DNA of 64,000 nucleotides from Cryobacterium sp. Y82. GTDB lineage: Bacteria; Actinomycetota; Actinomycetes; Actinomycetales; Microbacteriaceae. Below the pieces are notes generated by a model. That model made no database searches, was not told the DNA's origin, and saw only the letters and a program-made list of their open reading frames with translations. The translations under genes were made by a program, and so were the position numbers. Where the stretch lies: the NCBI RefSeq assembly GCF_002929495.1, contig NZ_PJJJ01000037.1:210930-274929 (forward strand). The letters are read 5' to 3'. Below, one piece after another: positions 1-9,243 of the stretch; the first letter of the stretch is position 1; every line of letters starts with the position of its first letter.

Positions 1-1
1 G

Positions 2-256
2 ATTCGGAACTTCTGTCCTGTTCCTGGCGTCGTTTTGAACTCTGCGGCTGACAAGGAATTCAGTCCTGGCTTCGCCGCGCCGCTGATGCTTAAAGACCTC
101 AACCTTGCGCTAACTGCGGCCGATGCGGTTGGACAAAGGTTGGCTCTGACGGAGGCTGCGACCAACGCCTATTCCACCCTTGTTGATGAATACGGTGCAC
201 TCGACTGCTCGGCGGTAATCAAGACGATGTCAGCACAATTGGAGACAGTCAAATGA
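2..256 (+). CDS. 3-hydroxyisobutyrate dehydrogenase family, C-terminal fragment
   Basis: Only the last 84 codons are inside the window; the frame is open from base 2, so the gene begins upstream. The visible part matches the helical C-terminal domain of beta-hydroxyacid dehydrogenases (3-hydroxyisobutyrate, tartronate semialdehyde or related): a PGVV segment, then FSPGFAAPLMLKDLNLAL, which contains the family's conserved catalytic Lys followed by Asp. These enzymes oxidise a beta-hydroxyacid to a semialdehyde with NAD(P). The stop codon overlaps the start of the aldehyde dehydrogenase gene (ATGA), so the two are translationally coupled and probably act in sequence. The Rossmann half is not visible, so the substrate cannot be named. 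Confidence 0.8.
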   Translation: MRNFCPVPGVVLNSAADKEFSPGFAAPLMLKDLNLALTAADAVGQRLALTEAATNAYSTLVDEYGALDCSAVIKTMSAQLETVK

Positions 257-1740
257 TCTCGGCCGATATCGCTAAGAACGAGCTGGGTATTTCTTTCGCA
301 GAACACATCATCAACGGCGAGCTGACGGGATCTGCCGACGAACGCATCATCGATGTCGTGGCACCGCGGGATCGTGGTGTTATGGGAGCTGCGGCACAAG
401 GCGGAATCGCTGACGTAGAGAGAGCGGTGAATGCTGCCAGACGAGCATTCCCTGCGTGGCGGGATATGGCTCCGCGCGCACGAGGCCGACTTTTAGCCAA
501 GATTGCCGACGAGCTGGAAGAAAACGCGGAACGGATAGCGAGAATCCTCTCGCTCGAGAACGGCAACGCACTGCGCACCCAGTCACGGGGAGAATTGGCC
601 TTTGCTGTAGACGTATTTCGATACTTTGGCGGGCTCGCCAGTGAGACGAAAGGCGAACAGATTCCGCTGTCCTCCAATACGCTGGACTACTCCAGACGCG
701 AACCCTATGGTGTCGTGGGCGCGATTATTCCGTGGAACGCTCCCGTTCAGTTGGGCTCGATGAAGATCGCCCCAGCTATCGCCACGGGTAACACCGTGGT
801 TCTTAAAACAGCTGAAGATGCCCCTTTCGCTATCCTGGAAGTCGCAAAGATCTGTCAAAAGCACTTGCCGGCCGGAGTGGTGAATGTTGTGCACGGCAAG
901 GGCGCTGAGACCGGTGAGGCACTCATCAATAATCCCAACGTGGACAAGATTTCGTTCACCGGATCAACCGCCGTGGGGACCAGGATCCTTGAGGCAGCAG
1001 CGCCGAGGGTTGTCCCTGTCACCCTTGAACTGGGTGGCAAGAACCCACAGATCGTGTTCCCAGATGCCGACGAAGATTGGGCTGTCGACGCCGCCTTGTT
1101 GGGTATGCGGTTCTCGCGTCAAAGTCAGTCATGTACCGCCGGATCCCGGCTTTTTGTCCACAGGACAATTTTCGACTCATTCCTCGAGAAGTTTACGGCG
1201 AAGGCAGCCGAGATGAAGGTTGGCGACCCGTTAGAGGAGACAACTGATATCGGCGCCATTGTCAATCAAAAGCAGTTCGACCGAGTCTGCGGTTTCATCG
1301 ACGAGGGCCTGAAAGTAGAGGGCGGACGACTCCTCGTAGGTGGACTCCCTCCGGCCGTCGGGCCGCTCGCGGCCGGATTCTTTACTCAACCAACAGTGTT
1401 TTCGCAGATCGATAACAGCTTTAACATCAACCGTCAGGAAATCTTTGGCCCCGTTGCCGTAGCAATCCCGTGGGACACCGAGGATGAGGTCATCGCAATG
1501 GCGAATGACACGCATTACGGCCTCTCAGCATACGTTTATACCAGGAATCTTGGCGCTGCCCTCCGAACGGCGCACCGCATCGATGCGGGATGGATTCAAG
1601 TAAACCAAGGCGGCGGACAAGTTCTCGGCCAGTCCTACGGCGGTTACAAAAGTTCGGGTATGGGGCGAGAATTCTCACTCGAGGGAATGATCGACGGGTA
1701 TACGCAGCGCAAGCACATTTCCGTTAATCTCAACATTTGA
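253..1740 (+). CDS. NAD(P)-dependent aldehyde dehydrogenase
   Basis: This 495-residue protein has the usual length of the aldehyde dehydrogenase superfamily. Catalytic landmarks are intact: Asn162 in PWNAP, Lys185 in the cofactor-binding strand, Glu259 in ELGGKNP and the nucleophile Cys294 in SQSCTAG. It would oxidise an aldehyde to the carboxylate in the cytoplasm. It is coupled to a 3-hydroxyacid dehydrogenase upstream (ATGA overlap) and followed 11 bases later by an MHS-type transporter, suggesting uptake and stepwise oxidation of a small hydroxyacid or alcohol. The sequence looks more like the general betaine/benzaldehyde-type branch than CoA-acylating methylmalonate semialdehyde dehydrogenase, so a complete valine pathway is not implied. 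The substrate is unknown. Confidence 0.88.
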   Translation: MISADIAKNELGISFAEHIINGELTGSADERIIDVVAPRDRGVMGAAAQGGIADVERAVNAARRAFPAWRDMAPRARGRLLAKIADELEENAERIARILSLENGNALRTQSRGELAFAVDVFRYFGGLASETKGEQIPLSSNTLDYSRREPYGVVGAIIPWNAPVQLGSMKIAPAIATGNTVVLKTAEDAPFAILEVAKICQKHLPAGVVNVVHGKGAETGEALINNPNVDKISFTGSTAVGTRILEAAAPRVVPVTLELGGKNPQIVFPDADEDWAVDAALLGMRFSRQSQSCTAGSRLFVHRTIFDSFLEKFTAKAAEMKVGDPLEETTDIGAIVNQKQFDRVCGFIDEGLKVEGGRLLVGGLPPAVGPLAAGFFTQPTVFSQIDNSFNINRQEIFGPVAVAIPWDTEDEVIAMANDTHYGLSAYVYTRNLGAALRTAHRIDAGWIQVNQGGGQVLGQSYGGYKSSGMGREFSLEGMIDGYTQRKHISVNLNI

Positions 1741-1751
1741 AAGGGACGATT

Positions 1752-3053
1752 ATGACAATTGCAAAGACGCGATCCGATGTCGATCCGATAGATACTAACT
1801 CGAGCCAGAAAGTCAGGGCGGCGACCGGCAGTACTATCGGGGCGATCATTGAGAATTACGATTTTCTGGCGTATGGCACGGCTGCGGCACTGTATTTGGG
1901 TCCAGCCTTCTTCCCTTCCAACGATCCGCTAGTTTCAACGCTGTCGGCTTTCGCAGCTCTCGGCGTAGGTTTCCTGATGCGTCCAGTTGGCGGCATCATC
2001 GCCGGTCATCTTGGTGACCGCATAGGACGTAAGCCGGTATTGGTCGGAGCCCTTATTTTGATGGGAATCGGAACCGTTCTCATCGGGATTCTCCCGACCT
2101 ACGAGACGATTGGCGTTGCGGCTCCTATCCTCTTGGTGTTGCTGCGTCTAGTCCAGGGAATTGGCTACGGCGCTGAATGGGGCGGCGCCGTCTTAATGGC
2201 TTTCGAACACGCTCCGATTCGGCGCCGGGGCTTTTACGCCGCTATCCCGCAAATTGGCGTTCCCGCCGGCCTCCTATTGGCAAACGTCGCCTTCTTGTCC
2301 GTGACCGGTATCACCGACGATTGGGCGTGGCGAATTCCGTTCTTGTTCAGTGCCGTTCTCGTTTTTGTCGGATTGTGGATCCGATACGGTGTCAACGAGT
2401 CGCCCGAGTTTGAACAGGCCAAGTTGAATAAGCAACTGGTCAAGAATCCAGTCGGTGAGGTTCTCCGCCGTGATGGGAAGACCGTCTTGCAAGCAATCTG
2501 TTTGCGACTAGCCGAGACTTGTGGCTTCTACGTTGTAGTCACCTTCCTGCTCACGTACTTGGTGCAGGAGGACATCGCAACGAAGGAAACAGGCCTGTTC
2601 GGCGTCGTTCTAGCGTCGATCATCGGACTTGTCAGTCATCCGATATACGGTGCGCTCAGCGACAGATTCGGTCGCAAAACCGTCTACATTTGCGGCTCTG
2701 CTTTCACCACACTTTTCGCAATCCCTCTGTTCCTTCTCATCAATACGGGCAACGCCGTACTGATTATCACAGCGATGGTGCTGGCTCTGGTTCTCGGCCA
2801 CGATTCCCTGGCAGGAGTGCAAAGTTCGTGGTTCCCGGAGCTTTTCGACACTTCCAAGAGGACATCAGGCGCGTCACTCGGATACCAAGGTGCAGCGGTG
2901 ATCGCTGGATTTGTTCCCTTTATCGCGACAGGTCTGTGGGCCCTGTGGGGCTGGGTAGGGGTCAGCGTGCTCATTGTGATCGTCGGGCTGATTTCCTTGA
3001 TCGCAGCTCTAATCACCCCCGAGACCGCACCAGTAAAAACCGGACTCCGCTAG
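1752..3053 (+). CDS. MFS transporter, metabolite:H+ symporter (MHS) type
   Basis: I chose the ATG at 1752 because AAGGGA stands at a good distance before it; a TTG at 1737 would overlap the previous stop. The 433-residue protein shows about 12 hydrophobic segments. It has the MFS loop motif GHLGDRIGRKPVL after helix 2, its degenerate repeat ALSDRFGRKTVY in the second half, and the RLVQGIGYGAEWGGA segment typical of the MHS branch (ShiA, ProP, KgtP, CitA relatives). It probably imports a small carboxylate or osmolyte with protons for the two dehydrogenases upstream. Base composition is visibly less GC-rich than that of the ribosomal genes. Confidence 0.87.
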   Translation: MTIAKTRSDVDPIDTNSSQKVRAATGSTIGAIIENYDFLAYGTAAALYLGPAFFPSNDPLVSTLSAFAALGVGFLMRPVGGIIAGHLGDRIGRKPVLVGALILMGIGTVLIGILPTYETIGVAAPILLVLLRLVQGIGYGAEWGGAVLMAFEHAPIRRRGFYAAIPQIGVPAGLLLANVAFLSVTGITDDWAWRIPFLFSAVLVFVGLWIRYGVNESPEFEQAKLNKQLVKNPVGEVLRRDGKTVLQAICLRLAETCGFYVVVTFLLTYLVQEDIATKETGLFGVVLASIIGLVSHPIYGALSDRFGRKTVYICGSAFTTLFAIPLFLLINTGNAVLIITAMVLALVLGHDSLAGVQSSWFPELFDTSKRTSGASLGYQGAAVIAGFVPFIATGLWALWGWVGVSVLIVIVGLISLIAALITPETAPVKTGLR

Positions 3054-3162
3054 ACGACTGACGCAAGCCCACCATCGCCGCTCACGGAGCGACGGAGCAG
3101 TCGAACGTCGAACCGTAGACGCTGTTGTGGGCGTCGTGATGAGGCCGGTGCCGGGGGAACTG

Positions 3163-4083
3163 TTACCCAGGGTTAACGTCGAGCGTTCCCTCAAATCGTG
3201 CTCGTTCCTGCGCAGCTCGCCTCAGTAGTATCTCCATCACCGCCTGAACTTGCGGCAGCCTCATGGAAACTTCTCGGACGACAAGGTAGAAGGTTCGCCG
3301 CACCTCCACTTCGGTGGCTAGAACGCGAGTCAACCGATCATTGGAATCTGCTGAAAATCTTGGCAAGAGCCCAATTCCTACGCCTGCGGCGGCAGCAGCC
3401 TGCTGCCCATTAACGGTGCTGAATTCCGCAACAATTTTCGCTCGCGGAATAATTGGGCGTAGGAATTGCAGTTCAGGAAGATCGTGCAAGGACTCAACGA
3501 ACCAAACAAAGTTGTGTTCCTCTAGGTCTTCTCGGGACTGGGGATCTCCGAAACGCCTAAGGTACTCCGGCGATGCGTACAGGCCAAGAGTGTAATCCGT
3601 CAATTTTCGAGCTTTAACTTTGGTCGAGTTCGGATGGTGGACTGTGATCGCGATATCGAAGTCTCGAGTCATGAAAGGCGAGACTCTGCTCGTCGTTACG
3701 ATCTCCGTACGAACATTCGGTAGGGCCTCATAGATATCAGCGGTCCAGGGAGATAACACGTCGTGACCGAAACCATCAGTAGTTACTATGCGCACGGTAC
3801 CCGATATGTTTTCTGGTTTATCGCTATCGGAAACATGCATCTCAAAAAGCCTCTTCGCGATGGCTTCGATGTCTTCTGCCTGCGCGAGGAAACCGACCGC
3901 ATCATTTGTCATCACCCAACCGCCTGACGTCTTGTCAAACAAACGGGCGCCGATTTCCTCCTCAATTGAAGCGATGCGCCGACTGACCGTCATGCGTGAA
4001 ACTCCCAAGGATTCTGCGGCCTTGACAAGACTTGCGTAACGAGCCAGGGCGAGAAAATAGCGCAAGTCATCCAAATTAGCCAT
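3163..4083 (-). CDS. LysR family transcriptional regulator
   Basis: A 306-residue protein with an N-terminal winged helix-turn-helix (about residues 1-60; LRYFLALARYASLVKAAESL, then VSRMTVSRRIASIEEEIGARLF) and a periplasmic-binding-protein-like effector domain to about 290. This is the standard LysR length and order. It converges with the transporter gene and diverges from the GntP-type permease gene, so it could control either catabolic group; the divergent arrangement favours the permease operon or its own gene. LysR proteins normally respond to a pathway metabolite, which cannot be read here. Codon use is less GC-rich than in the core genes, fitting an accessory segment. Confidence 0.88.
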   Translation of the reverse strand: MANLDDLRYFLALARYASLVKAAESLGVSRMTVSRRIASIEEEIGARLFDKTSGGWVMTNDAVGFLAQAEDIEAIAKRLFEMHVSDSDKPENISGTVRIVTTDGFGHDVLSPWTADIYEALPNVRTEIVTTSRVSPFMTRDFDIAITVHHPNSTKVKARKLTDYTLGLYASPEYLRRFGDPQSREDLEEHNFVWFVESLHDLPELQFLRPIIPRAKIVAEFSTVNGQQAAAAAGVGIGLLPRFSADSNDRLTRVLATEVEVRRTFYLVVREVSMRLPQVQAVMEILLRRAAQERARFEGTLDVNPG

Positions 4084-4186
4084 GCAATTCCTCCCGTCAC
4101 TCCCCTGTCAGCCAGACTTTGACGCCGGCCCCAGACAGGGGCGATGGTGCCGTTTGACGAAAAGGCTCACTATTTGTGTTTTTCCA

Positions 4187-4402
4187 CTATGCCGTACCAG
4201 CGGCCGCGAAGCTCGCGGTTCTCGCACACCGGTCACGAAGCGCTTCAAGTTTGAGCTGACTCGGCGTTGGCCGGTTGGGTGCCAGGTGATCGCGCTCTGC
4301 TGAGGAGATCATCGCGTCGACGAGCGCCACTACGGGTGAAAATAACGCACACAGGCAGGAGGCCAGAGCCGCGTTGAGTTGGAATTCCCGCGGTCGTGCC
4401 AT
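4187..4402 (-). pseudogene. Possible relic of a TetR-type regulator
   Basis: The 71-codon frame starts MARPREFQLNAAL, which closely resembles the start of many TetR/AcrR regulators. After about residue 15 the match to a helix-turn-helix is lost, and the rest (VALVDAMISS onward) shows no recognisable domain. I read it as a decayed or internally deleted TetR gene inside the 413-base divergent gap 4084-4496; a chance frame is the alternative. Apart from this and the palindrome at 4410-4422, the gap shows only presumptive promoter DNA. Confidence 0.3.
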
Positions 4403-4409
4403 AGAGTCT

Positions 4410-4422
4410 GTGGTCAGACCAC
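4410..4422. promoter_or_regulatory. FadR/GntR-type operator-like palindrome
   Basis: GTGGTCAGACCAC is a perfect odd-length palindrome 75 bases before the permease start. It fits the TGGTNNNACCA core recognised by many FadR-subfamily GntR regulators (family knowledge). No such regulator is in the window, so the cognate protein would be encoded elsewhere. A clear -10/-35 pair next to it could not be assigned. Confidence 0.45.
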
Positions 4423-4496
4423 TATGCACCCCTTGTACTCGTGTAGGTATGCAGCGACATCGGTGGTACCAGCATTTCAATGGAGAAAGGCTCGAC

Positions 4497-5933
4497 ATGG
4501 ACGATCCGTTCGTCATCATCCACAGTGCGATTGCGATCGTTGGAACGATTGTGCTTATAACGAAGGCCAAAGTTCACCCGATTTATGCCCTCATCGTGGC
4601 CATCCTGTATCTCGGCCTCACTGGAGGCCTGGGTTTCACCGAGACGCTGGATACGCTCACAAATGGGTTCGGTGGCATCCTCGCAAAGATCGGCTTGCTC
4701 ATCGCGTTCGGAATCACGATGGGCACTGCCCTCGCCGAAATTGGCGCGATCGATCGAATCGTCCGAGCATTACTGCGGGTCTTCGGCAAACGGATGGCAC
4801 CGTATGCCCTCGGCATCACGGCCGGAACCGCGCTCCAGTCGATCTTCGCGGACGTCATGCTGGTTGTGACAGCTCCCGTCGCTCGCGGCGTTGCACGCAG
4901 GATCGGCGCCAAAGGAATTCCCATCGTCGCGGCCTCGTTGGTCACAGGCATTCTTGTCGGTCTGGTCATGATGATTCCCAGCGTCGGTTCCCTGGCGCTC
5001 TCAGGAGTCATTGACGTGCCACTTTGGCGCTATCTCGTCTTTGGAACAATCGTCGGAGTGATCACAATTATCGTGACTATTGCGATAATGAAATTCTTGA
5101 TCCTGCGGACGAGATTCTGGAACTCGGCTAGTGACGAGGACTGGGACGCCATGGACGTGCTGGACGGCACGCCAGTAGCCGACGAACCTGGCCTGCAACA
5201 GGAAGGTTTCGGATCAGAGTCGGTCTCCGGCACACGCGACGGCGGTGCGTTAACGCAAACTATCGACGTCGGAACCAGACAACTCCGACAAGCTCCCATT
5301 CTCCTCGCCCTGATGCCGATCGTGTTGACGCTAATGCTCGTTGCTTTCGGATCCATCAGCGATGTCTTTGAGGTAGACAGCGACTTCCTGGGCTTCATCG
5401 CGAACCCCACATTCGCCCTGTTCGTCGGTTCAGCTCTTTCATTAGTGATCGTGGCGTCGTATCGCGGGAACGAAGGCGTCAAGAACGCCCTCAACAGGTC
5501 TTTCGCCAACCTCGGTGAGGTCCTCGTCCTGACCGGACTCGGTGGAGCCCTGGCCGGAACGGTAACGGCGATCGGCCTTGGCGATATTCTGGCGTCATTT
5601 TTTCAAGAGAGTTTCGGGCCGCCAATCCTGATCGCCTGGATCATCGCGGTCGTGCTCCACATCGCAATCGGGTCCGTCAGCGTGGCGGCAATCACATCCG
5701 CGGGCATCCTGGGGCCCGTGGCTGCCGCCTCCGGTGTCGATCCCCTGCTCATCGCGCTCGCCGCGGGAGCTGGTTCGCTCTTCATGATGACCGTTCACAG
5801 CAACTTCTTTTGGATGGCGAAGAATCTGCTGGGCCAAACGACAAACGGCGCGATCAAGTTGATCGGCCTGTCGACCTCCGTGGCGTCTATTACGGGCCTC
5901 TTGGTAGTGCTCCTCCTGAGCCTCGTCCTCTGA
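4497..5933 (+). CDS. GntP family permease (gluconate/hydroxyacid:H+ symporter type)
   Basis: I chose the ATG at 4497 because GGAGAAAGG lies directly before it at correct spacing; an in-frame start 41 codons earlier has no such site. The 478-residue protein has some 12-14 hydrophobic stretches, a GITAGTALQSIFADVMLVV segment and a C-terminal LFMMTVHSNFFWMAKNLLG segment, all in the style of GntP/GntT permeases. A hydrophilic loop of about 60 residues near the middle (about 205-262) is longer than I would expect. GntP proteins import gluconate and other hydroxycarboxylates with protons. The hydratase and CoA-transferase that follow suggest the cargo is a hydroxyacid activated as a CoA thioester. 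Confidence 0.85.
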   Translation: MDDPFVIIHSAIAIVGTIVLITKAKVHPIYALIVAILYLGLTGGLGFTETLDTLTNGFGGILAKIGLLIAFGITMGTALAEIGAIDRIVRALLRVFGKRMAPYALGITAGTALQSIFADVMLVVTAPVARGVARRIGAKGIPIVAASLVTGILVGLVMMIPSVGSLALSGVIDVPLWRYLVFGTIVGVITIIVTIAIMKFLILRTRFWNSASDEDWDAMDVLDGTPVADEPGLQQEGFGSESVSGTRDGGALTQTIDVGTRQLRQAPILLALMPIVLTLMLVAFGSISDVFEVDSDFLGFIANPTFALFVGSALSLVIVASYRGNEGVKNALNRSFANLGEVLVLTGLGGALAGTVTAIGLGDILASFFQESFGPPILIAWIIAVVLHIAIGSVSVAAITSAGILGPVAAASGVDPLLIALAAGAGSLFMMTVHSNFFWMAKNLLGQTTNGAIKLIGLSTSVASITGLLVVLLLSLVL

Positions 5934-6014
5934 GTCCGGAACCATCTGTACGAACTGTTGCCTGTGCGGCAACACCCATGGAACTCTCGTTCCGTATTGA
6001 CCAAGGAGTTTTGT

Positions 6015-6845
6015 ATGTACGAAGAATTAATCGCACGACCCGATAACGGAGACGGCGGCCACGGATCCGTCGAGGTCTACCTGGAAGCGAACGTCGCGCT
6101 CGTGGTCCTGTCAGACGCACCCGCCCGGAATGCGCTATCCCTGTCGATGTGGATTCGAATAGCCGAAGTGTTCGACGAGTTGAGGAGTGAGCCGGGCGTT
6201 CGAGCTGTTGTCATTCGTGGATCGGGCACGGCGGCGTTCGCAGCTGGAGCCAACATTGCTGAATTTCCCGAGAACAGGCTGACCGCATCCGCCGCCACCG
6301 CCTACAACGACCATTTAACCCGGGCCTTACGCGCCGTTGCTGCAATCGAGGTGCCGACGATCGCGATGATTCGCGGCTTCGCTGTGGGCGGCGGATGCGA
6401 GCTTTCCGCTGCGTGCGACCTCCGGATCGGCTCGGAGACGGCGCAGATCGGCATTCCCATCGGCCGATTGGGAGTGATCCTCGGACTGACCGAAACGCGA
6501 TTGCTGACCAGGCACATCGGCGTTAATGGACTCAAGCGCGTGTTGTTCAGCGGTCGCCTCTTCAACGCCGCCGAATCCCTCCAGATCGGCCTCCTGGACG
6601 AGGTTGTTCCCGATATCGAACTTGCCGCGCACATTGCCGTTCTGCTTAGGACGATCACAGGGTCCTCCGCTACAACGATCACAGCAGCGAAGGTCGTCAC
6701 AGACCTCGCCGGCGCACTCGACGACGCCGCCGCTGATCGAGTTCAACGGCTTCATGTCCAGGCCTACGACGGAGACGATCTGAAGGAAGGCGTAAATGCT
6801 TTTCTGACCAAGCGCCGGCCGATCTTCACGAAGGCAGGAGCCTGA
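6015..6845 (+). CDS. Enoyl-CoA hydratase/isomerase family protein
   Basis: The start at 6015 follows AAGGAG at good spacing. The 276-residue crotonase-fold protein carries both oxyanion-hole segments (AAGANI near 77-81, GFAVGGGCEL near 121-130) and the first catalytic Glu (Glu129, equivalent to Glu144 of rat hydratase). The second catalytic Glu (rat Glu164, in GQPE) is replaced by Ile149 in GIPI, so it may not be a standard hydratase; an isomerase, dehydratase or hydrolase activity is possible. It is 81 bases downstream of the permease stop and overlaps the CoA-transferase gene by one base (TGATG), indicating one operon. Confidence 0.85.
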   Translation: MYEELIARPDNGDGGHGSVEVYLEANVALVVLSDAPARNALSLSMWIRIAEVFDELRSEPGVRAVVIRGSGTAAFAAGANIAEFPENRLTASAATAYNDHLTRALRAVAAIEVPTIAMIRGFAVGGGCELSAACDLRIGSETAQIGIPIGRLGVILGLTETRLLTRHIGVNGLKRVLFSGRLFNAAESLQIGLLDEVVPDIELAAHIAVLLRTITGSSATTITAAKVVTDLAGALDDAAADRVQRLHVQAYDGDDLKEGVNAFLTKRRPIFTKAGA

Positions 6846-8032
6846 TGAGCACGCTAGACGGTCTCGTGGTCCTCGATCTCTCCCGTTACATCGCCGGACC
6901 CACTGCAAGCATGATGCTCGCCGATCAGGGCGCTGAAGTAATTAAGGTCGAACCAGTGCCGCTGGGAGACCCTTCACGCCAATCCGGCCCATTCGACAAC
7001 GGTCATAGCGTGTACTTCATGTCGGCTAACCGGAACAAGCGGTCGTTAGCCGTCGACCTCCGCAGTTCGGAGGGACTGGACGCAGTGAAGAAGATCGCCG
7101 CGACGGCTGACGTCCTGATCGAGAACTTTAAGCCCGGCACAACCGAGAAGATGGGCATTGGCGCCGACCGCCTCCTTCAAATCAACCCGAAGCTGGTGTA
7201 CTGCTCAATCAGTGGCTTCGGCGATGGCCCGGTGGGGTCGACCATGGCGGGTTTCGATCAGAACGCCCAAGGCATGAGCGGCCTGATGAGTGTCACCGGC
7301 ACCTGCGAAACTGGGCCCCTGCGCGTCGGCGTCCCCGTCGCAGACTCCACGACCGGTCTCATAGCCAGCTTTGCCATTCTCGCTAAATTGCTCGAACGAG
7401 ACCGCACTGGAGCTGGCGGAGTTGTCTCTACCTCGCTGATGCAAAGCACGAATTTCCTCCTTACATACCAGGCACAGAAGTACCTCAGTCTGGGCGTCGT
7501 TGCGGTCGGGGAGGGCAACGACCACCCGCTACTGTTCCCGCAGGGAACCTTTGCCACCCGCGACGGGTATGTCACAATCGCATCCGGGAACGAACGCATG
7601 TGGCGCCAGCTTTGCACAGCTCTCGGACTCGAGGAACTCGCCGAGGACCCGCTCTATGCCACGAATGAGGGACGTCTGCACAACAAGCGTGAGCTCCGCC
7701 ACCTGATGGAACAGACTCTTGCCGCGCACGACTCAAGTGAATGGATGTCGATCATCAACGCAGCCGGGGTACCGTGTGGGCCAGTACTGGGTATTAACGA
7801 AGCGTTCGAGCATCCCATCGCCGACGAACTAAAGCTAGCTGAGACGGTCGAGCATGCTGAGTTGGGTGAGATTCGAGTTCTGGGTCGCCCCGCAGTAACG
7901 GGCAATGAGCCGTGGCTACGCAGTGCGCCCCCTATGCTCGGGCAGCACAGCGCCGAAATTCTAGCGGAATACGGGATATCCGACGCCGAAATCGAGGTGA
8001 TGCGCGTTCGCGGATCAATCATCCAAAGCTAG
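6845..8032 (+). CDS. CaiB/BaiF family III CoA-transferase
   Basis: A 395-residue protein of normal length for the formyl-CoA/carnitinyl-CoA transferase family. It has the N-terminal GLVVLDLSRYIAGP start, the VEP segment that binds CoA, NKRSLAVDL, and Asp167 in VADSTTG, the position of the catalytic Asp that forms the aspartyl-CoA mixed anhydride in this family. It moves CoA between carboxylates. With a transporter and a crotonase-fold enzyme before it, the operon resembles the logic of carnitine CaiT/CaiD/CaiB (import, CoA activation, dehydration or hydration), but the substrate is not known. The start overlaps the previous stop by one base. Confidence 0.87.
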   Translation: MSTLDGLVVLDLSRYIAGPTASMMLADQGAEVIKVEPVPLGDPSRQSGPFDNGHSVYFMSANRNKRSLAVDLRSSEGLDAVKKIAATADVLIENFKPGTTEKMGIGADRLLQINPKLVYCSISGFGDGPVGSTMAGFDQNAQGMSGLMSVTGTCETGPLRVGVPVADSTTGLIASFAILAKLLERDRTGAGGVVSTSLMQSTNFLLTYQAQKYLSLGVVAVGEGNDHPLLFPQGTFATRDGYVTIASGNERMWRQLCTALGLEELAEDPLYATNEGRLHNKRELRHLMEQTLAAHDSSEWMSIINAAGVPCGPVLGINEAFEHPIADELKLAETVEHAELGEIRVLGRPAVTGNEPWLRSAPPMLGQHSAEILAEYGISDAEIEVMRVRGSIIQS

Positions 8033-8158
8033 TGTCCGAGCTGACCATAAGACGGACAGGGCGATTGTGCATCACCTCGCGCTTTGACGGCTGACGGCGA
8101 CACCTGCTTTGCATGTGGGATTTAGGAGATCCAGCCTCGAGGCTTGACGGGGCCCGGG

Positions 8159-9202
8159 CTAGAACGTGAGGGTGTACGCCATCTTGCGGTGGGTGGGCAC
8201 GAATCCCATGCCGGTGTAAAGGCCGAGGGCCCCGGTGGGGCTGGCCGAGTCGACCGCGAGGGTCACCCGCTCATGCCCGAGAGCCTGCCCGGCGGCCAGC
8301 TGGGCGGCCAGCAGCGACTGCGCAATGTGGCGGCCGCGCCATCCGCTTAAAACACCGACCAGATCGATGTAACTGCCGGTGAACCCCTGCGTTGCCCAGA
8401 CGTTCTCGTTCACGGTGGACAGCACGAAGCCGACAACCTGCTCCGCGCCGGATGCGTTGGTACCGTAGGCCACAAACGAGAGGTCGGGGTGAAACCACTG
8501 TCCGCCGACGAAGGCGTTCCAGTTCTCGTCACTCATCGGCTGGCTGCCCCAGTGGTCCATGAAGGCGTCGTCCCGGGCGGCGTGCACGTCGGACGAAACG
8601 GCGGGGGTATAGGCAGCAACGCGGATGCCGTCAGCCGCGTCGACGACGCGCACCGGCGCATCCAGCGGTCGTTCGAGGGTGAGAAAGTAGCGCGCGAGGG
8701 TCAGGCCACCGCGCTCGAACAAGGCCGCGTTCTGCGGTGACCGTTCGTCGGCATAGGTGAGGACCCAACCAGGCAGGGTTTTGGTCGAGGAAGCTAGCTG
8801 TTGCTTCGCCCGGCCCAGCTGCCAGGCCAGCAGTTGGCGACCCACGCCCCGACCTCGAAGCGACGGGTGCACCCCGCCGATCGGCATCGAGCGCACCAGA
8901 GTCACCTGTCGCGGGGGAAACATGACCATGCCTACGGCGATGATGCGGCCAACTTGGTCGACACCAACGAGCGAGTCGAGCTCCGGATGAAAATGAGAGT
9001 AGCCGAAGTCGGCGGCGATCGCGCCCCGAGCCGTGAGGTAATTGGGGTGGTCGACTTCGCCCATCGCGCAGCGCAGCTGCCAGATACCGTCGATGTCGTC
9101 GCTGGTGGCCGCTCGCCACGTTGTAACGTCCGGGTGCACCGGAAGCACCGGAGCCGGTGCGATGCCGATGCGCTCAGCCAGCGAAGTTACGCGGTGATCC
9201 AT
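8159..9202 (-). CDS. Tandem-domain GNAT acetyltransferase
   Basis: The 347-residue protein contains two GNAT folds in tandem. Acetyl-CoA-binding motif A is seen twice: VHPSLRGRGVGRQLLAWQL (near 112) and VLSGWRGRHIAQSLLAAQL (near 280). The second copy has lost part of the R/QxxGxG/A consensus, so one domain may be structural, as in MshD-like or Eis-like double GNATs. It would acetylate an amine, but nothing here identifies the acceptor. It lies downstream of the rplQ terminator and is probably transcribed alone; it converges with the CoA-transferase gene. The 126-base gap 8033-8158 has only a weak 6-base inverted repeat (8033-8038/8053-8058). Confidence 0.82.
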   Translation of the reverse strand: MDHRVTSLAERIGIAPAPVLPVHPDVTTWRAATSDDIDGIWQLRCAMGEVDHPNYLTARGAIAADFGYSHFHPELDSLVGVDQVGRIIAVGMVMFPPRQVTLVRSMPIGGVHPSLRGRGVGRQLLAWQLGRAKQQLASSTKTLPGWVLTYADERSPQNAALFERGGLTLARYFLTLERPLDAPVRVVDAADGIRVAAYTPAVSSDVHAARDDAFMDHWGSQPMSDENWNAFVGGQWFHPDLSFVAYGTNASGAEQVVGFVLSTVNENVWATQGFTGSYIDLVGVLSGWRGRHIAQSLLAAQLAAGQALGHERVTLAVDSASPTGALGLYTGMGFVPTHRKMAYTLTF

Positions 9203-9243
9203 GTTTCAACCCTAACTTCGTCAAGCGAGACGGACGGATACAC

